A DNA stretch of 56,352 nt from Methanobacterium sp. PtaU1.Bin097 (GTDB lineage Archaea; Methanobacteriota; Methanobacteria; Methanobacteriales; Methanobacteriaceae). The position numbers and the translations under genes are program-made. Shown one piece after another: positions 1 to 9,110 of the stretch. The notes under the pieces are model-generated. The model was given only the letters and a program-made list of their open reading frames with translations, was not told the origin of the DNA and searched no databases. Location of the stretch: positions 1 through 56,352 of the forward strand of contig MVQY01000180.1 of assembly GCA_002067325.1 (NCBI GenBank), read 5' to 3'. Position 1 is the first letter of the stretch, and each line of letters starts with the position of its first letter.

Positions 1-1
1 C

Positions 2-175
2 GGAACTTGCAGATTCGCAAGCGGAACCTACGGACACGTTTGGGCCCAACTGTATGTAAACGGGAAATGGTACTACGCAGACGGTATAAGTAAAAGTAAC
101 AGTTTTGGAACCATAAAAAACTGGAACCTCAACACCTACAAGTTACACGGCACCTACGCAGCATTACCATTTTAA
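2..175 (+). CDS. Transglutaminase-like surface protein, C-terminal fragment
   Basis: Partial gene: the reading frame is open from the window edge and ends in TAA at 173-175, leaving the last 57 residues. The fragment contains GHVWAQLYVNGKWYYADG, which carries the His and Asp of a transglutaminase-like Cys-His-Asp triad; the Cys would lie upstream of the window. Methanobacteriales encode many cell-surface proteins with a C-terminal transglutaminase-like domain, often with pseudomurein-binding repeats, and the ending (NSFGTIKNWN..., YAALPF) looks like that group. Whether this copy has repeats or a signal peptide cannot be seen. A role at the cell wall is inferred from the family only. Confidence 0.6.
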   Translation, partial: GTCRFASGTYGHVWAQLYVNGKWYYADGISKSNSFGTIKNWNLNTYKLHGTYAALPF

Positions 176-177
176 CC

Positions 178-193
178 TTTTTTTTCTTTTTTT
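178..193 (+). terminator. Oligo-T terminator after the surface-protein gene
   Basis: A run of 15 T interrupted by one C begins 3 bp after the stop codon of the upstream fragment. This is the usual archaeal intrinsic termination signal. No hairpin precedes it. Confidence 0.6.
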
Positions 194-270
194 AGAAATC
201 AGATCCTAGAAATTCAAATTCTTTTTTAAAAATCACACAAAATAAACCCCTTAAATTTAGATCAAATTAT

Positions 271-1305
271 CTAGATCAGATTAACGAACCCTAATTTTCT
301 TGCATAATCAACTGCTTTTACATATTCTTGTCGGTTAAGAAATCTTGAAAGCTCAGGATGATTAAAAGCACCGTATAACGGCCGATACTGGGCCATGATA
401 TTTAAAACTACTTTTTTACCCAGATTCTCATATATCCAATCCAGGATAGGGAGAGTACAGCATTCCACATGGCCGGGAAGTACCAGATGGCGAATGATCA
501 TATCCCCTGACTGGAAGGCAAGTTTATGATTGCGGGTCACCACTTCCCAGTAATCAGAGATACCGGATAGTCTCATTGCACAGTCATCATTACTGTATTT
601 AAAATCAGATAAGTATAAATCTATCACCCCATCTAAAAGGTGCATGGCTTCCGAGGACATGTAGAAATTGCTGTTCCAGATTACTGGAACATTTTCCTTA
701 ACCAGACTGATGGTCTTGAGGATGTAGAGTAGGTGGGGGTTTGGATCACCTCCCACAAAATTAACGTTACGAGATCCATCCAATCTCCTATTATCTATGA
801 GTTCTGCCAGTTTTTCCTCTGAGTAAATCATTCCTTCATCAGGATGTTGGCTGATATCCATATTTTGACAAAAAACACATTTAAAGGTACAACCAGTGAA
901 GAAAACTGTGTGGCTGGGGATTAACGGTGCTTCCTCACCCATATGCAAAAATTCAGAGGCGATTTTAGATTTCATCACACCACAAATACCCGGTTCCTCA
1001 TTACGGTTTACTTCACACCTCCTCTGGCAGAAGATGCACTTTTCAAACAAATTTTCTGCTATGGCTATCTTCAAGTCCAGATAAGAAAAGGGCGGTTTTT
1101 CCAGGGTTGAGGAAACATCAGTATACTTAAAACGCTTCCTAACCCATTCATGTTCTTCCCACTGGTCAGGCAAAGATTCTCTAGCTTTAACAGGGATAAA
1201 AAAGGATTTATGAAAATAAGAAAGTTCTTTCCCCTCCAGGATGTTAAAGTAATGACTGAGAGCAGTTTTAATTGAATTTTCTGGATGGTTTCCACCATTA
1301 TTCAT
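271..1305 (-). CDS. Radical SAM protein, PflX-like
   Basis: 344 residues. A radical SAM cluster motif C-x3-C-x2-C lies at C139, C143 and C146 (GCTFKCVFC), followed by FVGGDPNPH, similar to the GGE/GGD SAM-binding motif. An N-terminal cysteine group (C90, C93, C97, C108) could hold a second Fe-S site. The arrangement fits the PflX group (COG1313), relatives of pyruvate formate-lyase activating enzyme whose substrate is unknown. It is the last gene of a leftward run. Its ATG is 5 nt after the stop of the PmbA gene, so it is probably co-transcribed with it. A glycyl-radical partner is not present in the window, so an activase role is not supported here. Confidence 0.8.
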   Translation of the reverse strand: MNNGGNHPENSIKTALSHYFNILEGKELSYFHKSFFIPVKARESLPDQWEEHEWVRKRFKYTDVSSTLEKPPFSYLDLKIAIAENLFEKCIFCQRRCEVNRNEEPGICGVMKSKIASEFLHMGEEAPLIPSHTVFFTGCTFKCVFCQNMDISQHPDEGMIYSEEKLAELIDNRRLDGSRNVNFVGGDPNPHLLYILKTISLVKENVPVIWNSNFYMSSEAMHLLDGVIDLYLSDFKYSNDDCAMRLSGISDYWEVVTRNHKLAFQSGDMIIRHLVLPGHVECCTLPILDWIYENLGKKVVLNIMAQYRPLYGAFNHPELSRFLNRQEYVKAVDYARKLGFVNLI

Positions 1306-1310
1306 TTTGA

Positions 1311-2615
1311 TTAACCAACAACCCTTAATTTGGGCACGATAATTGGGGGTAAGACGAAGGGCCCGATTTGTTTGGTTTTACTGGATGCTGCCCATGCTTG
1401 GGTGAAAGCTTCGAAGATGTTCCCGGACAGCATGGCCTTGCTAACTGGATATGCAATCTCCCCATTTTCTATTTTAAAGGCGTTCATGGCTTCTACTGAG
1501 AAATCGCCAGATATAGGGTTGGCCGTGTGTGCTCCCAGCAGATCTTTAACCACCAGGCCATTTTCAATCTCCGACATCTCTTTCTGCTGGTTGAAGTCCA
1601 TTATGAAATTGCTGAATCCTACGGAAGGAGTATCTGCAAATGAGGATCTGATCCCGTTTCCGGTGCTCTGGACTTCTGACTTACGGGCGGTGTATAAATC
1701 ATAGACGAAGTTCTTCAAAACACCATCCTCTATTAAAACTGTTTTCTGGCTGGGGGAACCTTCACCATCACTTGTAAAACTGTTAAGCCCCTTTTTAAGT
1801 GTTCCATCGTCGTGTATGTTAAGGACGGGTGATAGAACCTCTTTACCAACCTTATCTGCAAAAATTGACCGGCCCCTTTGCACGTTATCGGCGTTGAAGG
1901 CATTGGCCAGGGTGAATATTAGGGAAGCTGCAGCGTCACATTGAAGTAAAACATTTAAATCAGCGGTCTCTATGGATTTACCTCCCCTCGAGTCCCTGGC
2001 TAACTGACTAGCCTCCATGGAAAGCTTTTCCGGGTCCAGGTCCTTGAATCTTGATGCGTCTGATTCATGGGCTGTGGAAACACCTTCCCCATCTGGAATG
2101 TTAACCGATATATACCCTGAAAAATAGGTTGAATCATCTTGGGAATTAACCCCCTCTGAGTTGGCAATTTCTGTGTGGTAGTAACCGGCCTGTACCCCTC
2201 CCGAGGTTGGCTGGCATTCCTTCTCCACAGCGGTCTGGATCATTATTTTGGCGAAATCAACTACCTCTTCCATATCCAGATCCCTGATTTTTCCATCGAA
2301 AATTTCGTATACTTTAGGATATTTCGATTGAGGGGCAAAATAGAAATTAGGATCGGCTTCATTGCATTTAGCATTGAATACTGCATTTTCAACGGTTTTT
2401 TCCAGTTTAGATAAGTCTGTGGTATGGGCAAAGCCCATCCTGCCCTCTTTAATCACCCTTATCCCCAGTCCATATGATGAGGTTTCCTTGGCGAAGTCCA
2501 CCTTCTGGTTTTGAATATTCACCTCGATCTTATCTTCCTTTTCCAGGTAGATTTCTGCTTCATCAGCATATTTAAGGGCCAGTTTTAGGGTTTTTGCTGC
2601 AATATCTTCTTTCAT
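1311..2615 (-). CDS. TldD/PmbA family protein, PmbA type
   Basis: 434 residues, full length for the family. In bacteria TldD and PmbA (TldE) form a heteromeric metalloprotease acting on modified peptides and antitoxins. The HExxxH zinc motif that marks TldD is not seen, so this is the PmbA-type (non-catalytic) partner; a TldD partner would be encoded elsewhere. The C-terminal part has the family's conserved glycine-rich and GDFSVEAMNAFKIENGEI regions. The ATG is preceded by GAGGTTCG, a good ribosome binding site. It lies between the phosphatase gene (30 nt upstream) and the radical SAM gene (5 nt downstream). Confidence 0.85.
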   Translation of the reverse strand: MKEDIAAKTLKLALKYADEAEIYLEKEDKIEVNIQNQKVDFAKETSSYGLGIRVIKEGRMGFAHTTDLSKLEKTVENAVFNAKCNEADPNFYFAPQSKYPKVYEIFDGKIRDLDMEEVVDFAKIMIQTAVEKECQPTSGGVQAGYYHTEIANSEGVNSQDDSTYFSGYISVNIPDGEGVSTAHESDASRFKDLDPEKLSMEASQLARDSRGGKSIETADLNVLLQCDAAASLIFTLANAFNADNVQRGRSIFADKVGKEVLSPVLNIHDDGTLKKGLNSFTSDGEGSPSQKTVLIEDGVLKNFVYDLYTARKSEVQSTGNGIRSSFADTPSVGFSNFIMDFNQQKEMSEIENGLVVKDLLGAHTANPISGDFSVEAMNAFKIENGEIAYPVSKAMLSGNIFEAFTQAWAASSKTKQIGPFVLPPIIVPKLRVVG

Positions 2616-2645
2616 TTTCGAACCTCATATCCTCAACAAAACTTA

Positions 2646-3323
2646 TTAGATTATGAACTTGTAGATAGCCTCTGCTACACCGTCACCGTGGGGTTCGGAG
2701 GTTACATAGTCGGCTATAGCTTTAAGCTCCTTATCAGCATTGTTAACCGCCACCCTCAATCCGGCAACCCTTAGAAATTCTATGTCGTTTTCACTGTCTC
2801 CGATGGCCATGATCTCTTCTGTTTTCACACCGTTATAGGCTGCCAGTATCTCTAAGGAGGATCCTTTATCTACTGATGGGTCGGTCAGGTGTATGGCGAA
2901 ATTGGTATCATAAATCTCCACATTAAAATCCTTTAATGTTTCTTTAACTATTTCTTCTTTAATATTTCTCTCTATGGCTACTTCAGAAATCCTTTCATCA
3001 GAAAATTCAACCTTCTGTACGGGGTATTTAGTTTTTAAATACTTGAAGGCCCTTTTGCACTCTTCTATGTTTCCCAGTAACTTTCTTGCTCCCTTGTATT
3101 CTATAACGCCGCCATTTTCTGATACCACTCCTCCGGTGGTGCCCAGCATGATGGCTAGCATTTTGGCAGCGCATAGGATATTGCCGGTGACAATTATAAC
3201 TGGAATTCCATTTTCTTCGGCCTGACTTATGGCCTCTATAGCACTTATACAGATTTTCCTGGAATTATCAGTCATAGTTCCATCCACATCAAGAGCTATG
3301 GCCTTTAATTCGTGTTCTTCCAT
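2646..3323 (-). CDS. Phosphoglycolate phosphatase, HAD superfamily
   Basis: 225 residues. HAD motif I is LDVDGTMTD with nucleophile D12 and D14; the late motif GDSENDIEFL supplies the metal-binding acidic residues; the cap is of the Cof/IIB type. Archaeal proteins of this size and pattern are annotated as phosphoglycolate phosphatase (the Thermoplasma TA0175 type), which hydrolyses 2-phosphoglycolate to glycolate. Substrate assignment rests on family resemblance; a sugar-phosphate substrate is possible. GAGGTATC precedes the ATG. It sits between hypD and PmbA, all leftward. Confidence 0.8.
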   Translation of the reverse strand: MEEHELKAIALDVDGTMTDNSRKICISAIEAISQAEENGIPVIIVTGNILCAAKMLAIMLGTTGGVVSENGGVIEYKGARKLLGNIEECKRAFKYLKTKYPVQKVEFSDERISEVAIERNIKEEIVKETLKDFNVEIYDTNFAIHLTDPSVDKGSSLEILAAYNGVKTEEIMAIGDSENDIEFLRVAGLRVAVNNADKELKAIADYVTSEPHGDGVAEAIYKFII

Positions 3324-3377
3324 GGAATTTGATACCTCGTTTGGGATATAAAATTATTGGGGGAGATGAAAAATTAA

Positions 3378-4427
3378 TCACTTTAAAGAACCGTAACGAT
3401 AGGCTATGTTACAGGTTCCTTCTTTACTAACCATACAGGCCCCAACTGGATTGACCGGGTTACATTCCTTCCTGAATAGTTTACATTCTTCAGGTCGGGC
3501 CACCCCCCGCAGTATAGGCCCGCATATACATCCAGTAACCACTTCCTTGCTTTCTAGCTCAGGTATGTCGAATTTTTCCCGGGCATTGAACTGGGAATAG
3601 GTATCCCGGATCTCGTAGACTGAATCAGGTATGCTGGGGAATCCCCTCCACTCCTTGCTTTTGATGTAGAATACTTCGTCCATGAGTTCCTGTGCCTTAA
3701 CGTTACCTTCTGTGCGAACTGCGCGTTTATATTCATTCTGTACATGGGGGTTTTCTTCTTTAATCTGTTTCAGTATGAGGTAGATGGCTATGAGAACATC
3801 GAATGGATTAAATCCGGCTATTACCTGTGGTATTCCATATTTCTCGGAGAATACTTCGTATGGTTGGGTGCCAATTATGGTGGATACGTGTCCCGGCTCT
3901 ATAAGGGCGTTTAAGTTTACTTCACCCGATTCTATCAGGAATTTTAAGGCGGGTGGTATGAGTCTGTGACAGGAAAGTAGGGAGAAGTTTTCCGGTGGTC
4001 CGGAGACTATTTCCGAGGCAGTGGTAGGTGCGGTGGTCTCAAACCCGGCAGCCATGAAAACCACTTCGTTGTCCAGTTTCTTTGCAATTTCAACGGCGTT
4101 GCCAACCCCGTAGACTATCCTTATATCTGCTCCCTCTGCCCGGGCGTCGGCCAGGCAGCCGTTTGTTCCAGGCACCCGGAGCATGTCACCAAACGTGGTT
4201 ACAGTAACTCCCTCTCTTGCCAGGTACATGATTTCATCCACTTCCCTGGAGGGTACGCAGCAGACTGGGCAGCCTGGTCCGGCCACCACTTCCACTTCAG
4301 GGGGTATGAGGGTTCTTATCCCGTGCTGCATTATGGTATGCTCGTGTGATCCGCAGACGTGCATTATCTTAACTGGTTGGGCTATATTCTCTATGCGTTC
4401 TACTATTTCTCTGGTCAGATTTTTCAT
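3378..4427 (-). CDS. hypD: Hydrogenase maturation protein HypD
   Basis: 349 residues from the chosen start. HypD is the [4Fe-4S] scaffold on which, with HypC, the Fe(CN)2CO unit of [NiFe] hydrogenases is built. All diagnostic motifs are present: CGSHEHTIMQHGIR (C25), GPGCPVCC (C53, C56), and the C-terminal cysteine-rich part with ITGCICGPILRG and CNPVNPVGAC, which binds the cluster. A GTG three codons upstream (4436) overlaps the GGTG ribosome binding site, so the ATG at 4427 is the likelier start. Other hyp genes are not in the window, which is normal in Methanobacteriales where they are scattered. Confidence 0.97.
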   Translation of the reverse strand: MKNLTREIVERIENIAQPVKIMHVCGSHEHTIMQHGIRTLIPPEVEVVAGPGCPVCCVPSREVDEIMYLAREGVTVTTFGDMLRVPGTNGCLADARAEGADIRIVYGVGNAVEIAKKLDNEVVFMAAGFETTAPTTASEIVSGPPENFSLLSCHRLIPPALKFLIESGEVNLNALIEPGHVSTIIGTQPYEVFSEKYGIPQVIAGFNPFDVLIAIYLILKQIKEENPHVQNEYKRAVRTEGNVKAQELMDEVFYIKSKEWRGFPSIPDSVYEIRDTYSQFNAREKFDIPELESKEVVTGCICGPILRGVARPEECKLFRKECNPVNPVGACMVSKEGTCNIAYRYGSLK

Positions 4428-4659
4428 TTGTAACACCGATGTGATGATAAATAGTTTAAATTTATTTAAAGCTAATCTGTCTTACTTATGTAGTTATTCG
4501 TTAAAAAATTTAAATATTTATAAAATTTTTATCGACTCTTTAGATATTTTAATCTATAAAATTTTAAGAACTTAAAGGGATGTTTTGACAAATAGATATT
4601 TAACCAATGAGTTCAAATTAACATAAAAAATCAGTTAGAGTTTGAATGGTTGATTGAAA

Positions 4660-5892
4660 ATGAAAGTTGCAGTGGTAGGACTGGGAATGGAAGGAAATCA
4701 TGCTCTACATTCCCTCCTAAAATTCGGCCACCAGGTTTATGCTTCTGATGTGAATGAAGATTTAAACATCTACGTAGATAATTTTGATGGTAGATTGAAA
4801 GTCGAGTTAGGACGTCACGACTGGGAGAAAATAAACAGTGCCGATGCTGTGGTGGTTAGCCCCAGTCTATGGAAGAGAGATATAATCGAGAAAATAACAT
4901 CAAAAAATAAGATATTTTCAAAGGTGTTCCCTAAACATAGGGATATCTTCACCATCGGGGTTACCGGAACTAACGGTAAAACCACCACTGCCTTCATGAT
5001 CAGGGATATATTAAAAAATTCAGGCCATAAAGTTTTAATAGGTGGAAATGCCGGTGGAGGTTTTGATGGTTACACCAGATTGATGTTAGAAGTTACCAGG
5101 GAGGACTATGACTATTTGATCGTGGAGGTCTGTGACATGACCCTTGATTTTTCCAGGGATAACTTCGATTTTGATCTGGTGGTGGTAACCAACCTGGGAT
5201 GGGACCATATGAACGTGCACCGTACAATGAAACAGTACCAGAAAAGTATGTATGATTTTATTAAAGATAAACGTGCCGTTTTAAATAAAAATGATGAACT
5301 TCTTTCTTCTTTCGGAGACAAACCTTTTAATGGAGATAAACCCTGTTTCTTTGATATTTATACCGGGGGACTAAATTTAATTGGTAAATACAACCGACAA
5401 AATGCCGCTGCCGCCTGTAAAGTAGCTGAAATTCTGGATATACCTGAAAAAAAAATAAAAGAATCCCTGGCATCCTTTAAACCTGTGGGTGGTAGGATTA
5501 CAGAATTAAGCATGGATGGGTCCCGGATCATAATTGGAAAAACGGACAATGTTTCTGCTGTTTCTGCGGTGTTTGGGGAAACGGAGTTTGACCTGGTCAT
5601 CCTGGGAACCCCCAGAGAAGGGGAATACTGGAGATTCGATATCTTCACGGAAGTAGCTAATTTTAACCCTCAGTATATAATTTTATTCCCTGGTCTGGAT
5701 GATACAACCAGTCAGGCAAAAGAAATCCTGAGGAAAAATGATTATAAGGGGAAAATAAAGATTTCAGGAGATATCTCTGAAATTACAGAATTCATCTCCA
5801 CACATCACCGAAACTATAAGACCATATTTATAGGTGGAAATGGTCAGGATAAAATCACCGAAATCAAAGGGGTTTTAGAGGAGATCTCCTGA
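4660..5892 (+). CDS. Mur ligase family protein, probably pseudomurein biosynthesis
   Basis: About 410 residues. There is an N-terminal Rossmann-like part (VAVVGLGMEGNHAL), an ATP-binding P-loop GVTGTNGKTTTA near residues 100-111, the central-domain signature VTNLGWDHM, and the C-terminal ligase domain. Mur ligases add amino acids to UDP-linked precursors. In organisms with pseudomurein, divergent homologues are thought to build its peptide. Which step this one performs cannot be told from sequence. The ATG at 4660 is preferred over a TTG at 4654 because GGTTGAT lies at the right distance upstream. It is transcribed divergently from hypD, with an AT-rich promoter region of about 230 bp between them. 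Confidence 0.8.
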   Translation: MKVAVVGLGMEGNHALHSLLKFGHQVYASDVNEDLNIYVDNFDGRLKVELGRHDWEKINSADAVVVSPSLWKRDIIEKITSKNKIFSKVFPKHRDIFTIGVTGTNGKTTTAFMIRDILKNSGHKVLIGGNAGGGFDGYTRLMLEVTREDYDYLIVEVCDMTLDFSRDNFDFDLVVVTNLGWDHMNVHRTMKQYQKSMYDFIKDKRAVLNKNDELLSSFGDKPFNGDKPCFFDIYTGGLNLIGKYNRQNAAAACKVAEILDIPEKKIKESLASFKPVGGRITELSMDGSRIIIGKTDNVSAVSAVFGETEFDLVILGTPREGEYWRFDIFTEVANFNPQYIILFPGLDDTTSQAKEILRKNDYKGKIKISGDISEITEFISTHHRNYKTIFIGGNGQDKITEIKGVLEEIS

Positions 5893-6190
5893 AAGATTTC
5901 AATTTAAACTGATTAAACACTAATTAAGCAAATAGGGAGATTTACTTAAATTCTGTTAGGTGTCAATAAATATAAATAAACAGATAACCAAAAATCTAGA
6001 TATAATATATCGAATTAAAATCACAGGATATCAAATTATTTGAATATAAAAATTACAGATAAAAAATATTAATGAAATAAACAGGCTGTTTTGATATGAT
6101 TGAATTAGTGTGTATTCGTATTGTAAATATGAATTATAAATTACCAAAGGCTTTTTTGAAAGGATCTGAGAACATGAGGATGGTGTTGTT
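5893..6190. other. AT-rich intergenic region
   Basis: 298 bp without a gene-sized frame. It is very AT-rich, with several possible TATA boxes (for example near 6039-6050 and 6131-6140) in front of the next gene, and GGTG at 6182-6185 as that gene's ribosome binding site. No repeat or RNA-like GC-rich block is seen. Confidence 0.5.
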
Positions 6191-7381
6191 ATGTCCAGTT
6201 TCATAAAACATCCCTTACTGATTATCGTGGCTTTAATCATAATAGGTGCCGTCATGTATCCGGTGGGACTGGCCACAGCTAAATATGTCCCTGCACAGAA
6301 TCCAAAAGAGATTGCCATCCTTCCCATAGGAGATACGGTGACCAATGGAACTGCTGTGGTGGATAGCAACAAGGTTCGCAAAGTGCCCATAGTTTACCAT
6401 CCTGAATATTTAGTGGAGTATGCTAAAAAACTTCAAATCTGGGAAATATATTCCAGTCTCGTCTCTGGAGCCACCCCCATACCCATTAAAAATATCACTG
6501 GTGGTGGAATTTCAGATACAGGAAAAGCAGAAGACATTAAAGGGCCAGGAATGTTAACTATACAGGATAATAAGCTGACAGTGACCAACCCCACATTTGT
6601 CTGGGGATATAAAGAACCATATACAGTAGCTGTTAAAACTAAAGACGGAGTAGATATTAAACAGGGAAACACCACCATAAGATCCGTGGCAGTGAATGAT
6701 TTCAACAACGAAACCATTCCCCATGATTACATGAGCTTGACTGACTTTAAAAACTGGTACAACAGTGTAAATGTGGGAAACAGTACTGCACTGGATTACT
6801 CCCTGTCCAACTTCAACGACGGCCGAAACACCCTCAACCCCGATGAAATAGCCGCATTTTTTGGTGAAAGTGTGTTCGAGGAAATGAAAACCCGTCCCCT
6901 AAAAGCACCCATAACCGTCTATGAAGATTCCGAGAACCAAGTGGTGATCAGTTCAACTTCAACTGCTATGAGCTACTATGCAGAATACGACAACACTGCC
7001 CGGGCTCATAACGCCAATCAACTTATTAACGCCTGGAACAACACCATCATACCCCCACACACCGTTGGCTACGGAAGTAGCGATGTTTCCTACTATGGTG
7101 TCTTCGACCCAGATCCCAACGCCACTTATAAATGGGCCAGTCACGGTGTCTGCCCTCCAGGAAGAGTATTACGAGCTGCAGCTTTAGGAGCTGGTTTACC
7201 TGCACCAGCCGGTACTACAGGTGACTACCAAAATGCTATAGCCCCAGGTATAGACATAGTTACCGGTATAAAGGTGGAAAATACCAGAGATTACCCGGTG
7301 AAAATAGTCATGTGGAGTGACGGTGGTGCTGATGGTGCTGGTATGACTACCATATATGCCCAGATCATCGAATTAAGGTAA
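6191..7381 (+). CDS. Membrane-anchored extracellular protein with VanW-like domain
   Basis: 396 residues. A hydrophobic segment (residues about 9-29) near the N-terminus makes a signal anchor; the rest is predicted to be outside the cell. The C-terminal third follows the VanW pattern: a strand ending STSTAMSYYAEYDNTARAHN, then LINAWNNTIIPPHTV (compare the VanW 'ING-T-V-PG' segment), then GVCPPGRVLRAAALGAGL (compare GGGVCQVSTTLYNAALRAGL), APGIDIVTGIKVEN and RDYPVKIVMW. The family resemblance is from memory of the pattern, not from a search. VanW domains in bacteria occur with vancomycin-resistance genes and cell-wall proteins, so a wall-related role is possible. It is a single-gene unit with its own T-run terminator. 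Confidence 0.6.
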   Translation: MSSFIKHPLLIIVALIIIGAVMYPVGLATAKYVPAQNPKEIAILPIGDTVTNGTAVVDSNKVRKVPIVYHPEYLVEYAKKLQIWEIYSSLVSGATPIPIKNITGGGISDTGKAEDIKGPGMLTIQDNKLTVTNPTFVWGYKEPYTVAVKTKDGVDIKQGNTTIRSVAVNDFNNETIPHDYMSLTDFKNWYNSVNVGNSTALDYSLSNFNDGRNTLNPDEIAAFFGESVFEEMKTRPLKAPITVYEDSENQVVISSTSTAMSYYAEYDNTARAHNANQLINAWNNTIIPPHTVGYGSSDVSYYGVFDPDPNATYKWASHGVCPPGRVLRAAALGAGLPAPAGTTGDYQNAIAPGIDIVTGIKVENTRDYPVKIVMWSDGGADGAGMTTIYAQIIELR

Positions 7382-7388
7382 CAAACGC

Positions 7389-7396
7389 TTTTTTTT
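7389..7396 (+). terminator. Oligo-T terminator
   Basis: Eight consecutive T starting 8 bp after the stop of the VanW-like gene, with a second T-rich stretch at about 7411-7420. Confidence 0.55.
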
Positions 7397-7449
7397 AACC
7401 TTTACCATTTTATTTTTTCTGTTTTAATCAAATAAAGGAATTTATTAAG

Positions 7450-8109
7450 ATGATTTCAGCCATTATAACCGCTGCTGGCAAGAATAGGCGGATGGAAAAA
7501 GACCAGGAAAGGTTGGGTATTGAAGTCCAGAATAAATTACTTCTAGACCTAGATGGAAAACCAGTGATAATCCAGACCCTGGAACACGTCCAGAAAACAG
7601 GCATAGAAGAATGTATCATTGTACTGGGACATCACAGTAACCATGTAAAGGCCGTGTTAGGAAACTATACAGATAATAAGGTTAAAGTCATATCCAACCC
7701 GGAAAACGGTGTCGAATTATCAGAAACACTATTAAATGGGGTAATAAATGTAAAAGATGGTTTATGTCTGTGTGTTGCAGGAGATCAGCCCACTGTCTCC
7801 GGCGAAACCATGCAAAAACTCGTTGATACAGCCCTGCAACATTCGGATGCCGATAATGTAGTTTCTATTTTAGCACGAAAAGATACTGGCTACCTTAACA
7901 CAGCAGAAGGTCTGGGAATGCCATTTGCCTGTCACTCATCCCTTTTAAAGAAATATTTACCCGGTAGAAATGATAATCTGAATCCCATTTTAGAGGATAT
8001 GATAAATGATGGGGTGGTTTTCTATGGTGTACCTGCCCGTGACGAGCTGGAACTGGTAAACATCAACCACTGGGAAGATTATTTGAAGGTTAAGAAATTA
8101 TTTAAATAG
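7450..8109 (+). CDS. MobA-like NTP transferase family protein
   Basis: 219 residues. The N-terminus has the nucleotidyltransferase glycine-rich signature ITAAGKNRRM, and VAGDQPTVS near residue 115 holds the metal-binding aspartate typical of the MobA/MocA (molybdenum cofactor guanylyl/cytidylyltransferase-like) group. Such enzymes join NMP to a phosphorylated cofactor or sugar. The real substrate here is unknown, because no molybdopterin gene is nearby. AAGGA lies upstream of the ATG. It probably starts a short unit with the following hydrolase gene, 90 nt away. Confidence 0.75.
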   Translation: MISAIITAAGKNRRMEKDQERLGIEVQNKLLLDLDGKPVIIQTLEHVQKTGIEECIIVLGHHSNHVKAVLGNYTDNKVKVISNPENGVELSETLLNGVINVKDGLCLCVAGDQPTVSGETMQKLVDTALQHSDADNVVSILARKDTGYLNTAEGLGMPFACHSSLLKKYLPGRNDNLNPILEDMINDGVVFYGVPARDELELVNINHWEDYLKVKKLFK

Positions 8110-8198
8110 TATCAGATGATTTTTATTCAGTTAAAGAAAATATTATTGATGCTCTGTTAAAACGAAATATTTTGAATACGGAATCGAACTTTTACAAA

Positions 8199-9038
8199 AT
8201 GATAATTATGGACAAGATTAAACTACCAATAGAAGGCAAACTCCCCAATGGATGGGAAATCAAATATTACACCCTCATGGGCAAATTTTATTACTGGCTC
8301 AGGATGCTGGGTGGAGATAAACGGGCTAAAACAGGCGAACTTCAAGAAGCAGATGTAGAAATTATCGAAGACATCCCTGGGGGCCTTGTTTTAAAGAACA
8401 CAGAAATCAGGGATCACCTATCTGAAACTCCTTTAAACAGTGAAATTTTTGAAGTGACGAAAAATGGCGCTCCTCTAATTAAATTAGGGGATGGATCAAA
8501 GCCCCGAGTTATGCTTACCGCCGGTGTTCATGGCAATGAATTACCACCCCAGATAGCAGCTTTAAACCTAGTTAATGACTTAAATGGTAAGGGTTTAAAT
8601 GGAACGGTTTATGTAGTTCCCTTCACTGCTCCCCAGGCCAGTGCCCAGAATTCCAAGTTACACGAGAATGATAACCTGAATTTAGTGGCTGATGTCCCGG
8701 GTACTCCAACTAATACCATTATAAATGTGGCCCAGGGACTTAAAATCAATGCACTGGCTGATTTCCACGCCACCAGCACCCATCCTGCAGAAAATTCTGT
8801 GATCTACTTTTTAGACATTAGAAGTTCCAAGATGGCGGTTTATATCAACAAGAAAACCAATTCAAGATTGCTGGCCCATATCTACAACCAGGGAACACTC
8901 ATCACCGCGGCGAGCAACCAGGATATCCCCACCATACTCTGTGAAGTGGAATCACCCGATGGTCTGGCAACGGAATCGAGTATACAGGATGCCTACCATC
9001 AGATGAAGACCTTCCTGGAATTCCATAGGGTTATTTAA
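8199..9038 (+). CDS. Succinylglutamate desuccinylase/aspartoacylase family hydrolase
   Basis: About 280 residues. Zinc-carboxypeptidase-like fold of the AspA/AstE family: GVHGNE gives the first His and Glu ligands, DFHAT the second His, and CEVES the catalytic Glu. The first ~95 residues are an N-terminal extension. Family members hydrolyse N-acyl amino acids or related amides; the substrate here is not evident. The start is uncertain: TTG at 8172, ATG at 8199 and ATG at 8208 are in frame and none has a strong ribosome binding site. Confidence 0.75.
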   Translation: MIIMDKIKLPIEGKLPNGWEIKYYTLMGKFYYWLRMLGGDKRAKTGELQEADVEIIEDIPGGLVLKNTEIRDHLSETPLNSEIFEVTKNGAPLIKLGDGSKPRVMLTAGVHGNELPPQIAALNLVNDLNGKGLNGTVYVVPFTAPQASAQNSKLHENDNLNLVADVPGTPTNTIINVAQGLKINALADFHATSTHPAENSVIYFLDIRSSKMAVYINKKTNSRLLAHIYNQGTLITAASNQDIPTILCEVESPDGLATESSIQDAYHQMKTFLEFHRVI

Positions 9039-9110
9039 AAAAGGGAATTAATTCTAAAAAAAGGAATAATTATCTAAAAAAGAAGTAATAACTTAAAAAA
9101 ATGGAACTAT
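9039..9110 (-). terminator. Repeated oligo-T tracts between convergent genes
   Basis: The 72 bp between the two convergent stop codons holds four A6-A7 tracts spaced about 20 bp apart, each followed by a similar GAA/TAAT-type spacer. Read on the minus strand these are four T-runs just after the DUF169 gene, a multi-copy archaeal terminator. Confidence 0.55.

Noticed and set aside
9039..9110. Four ~20-bp A-rich units resembling a short repeat array
   Set aside because: The units are only similar in their A-runs, have no spacer-like unique parts, and are explained as T-run terminators of the minus-strand gene. Not a CRISPR.
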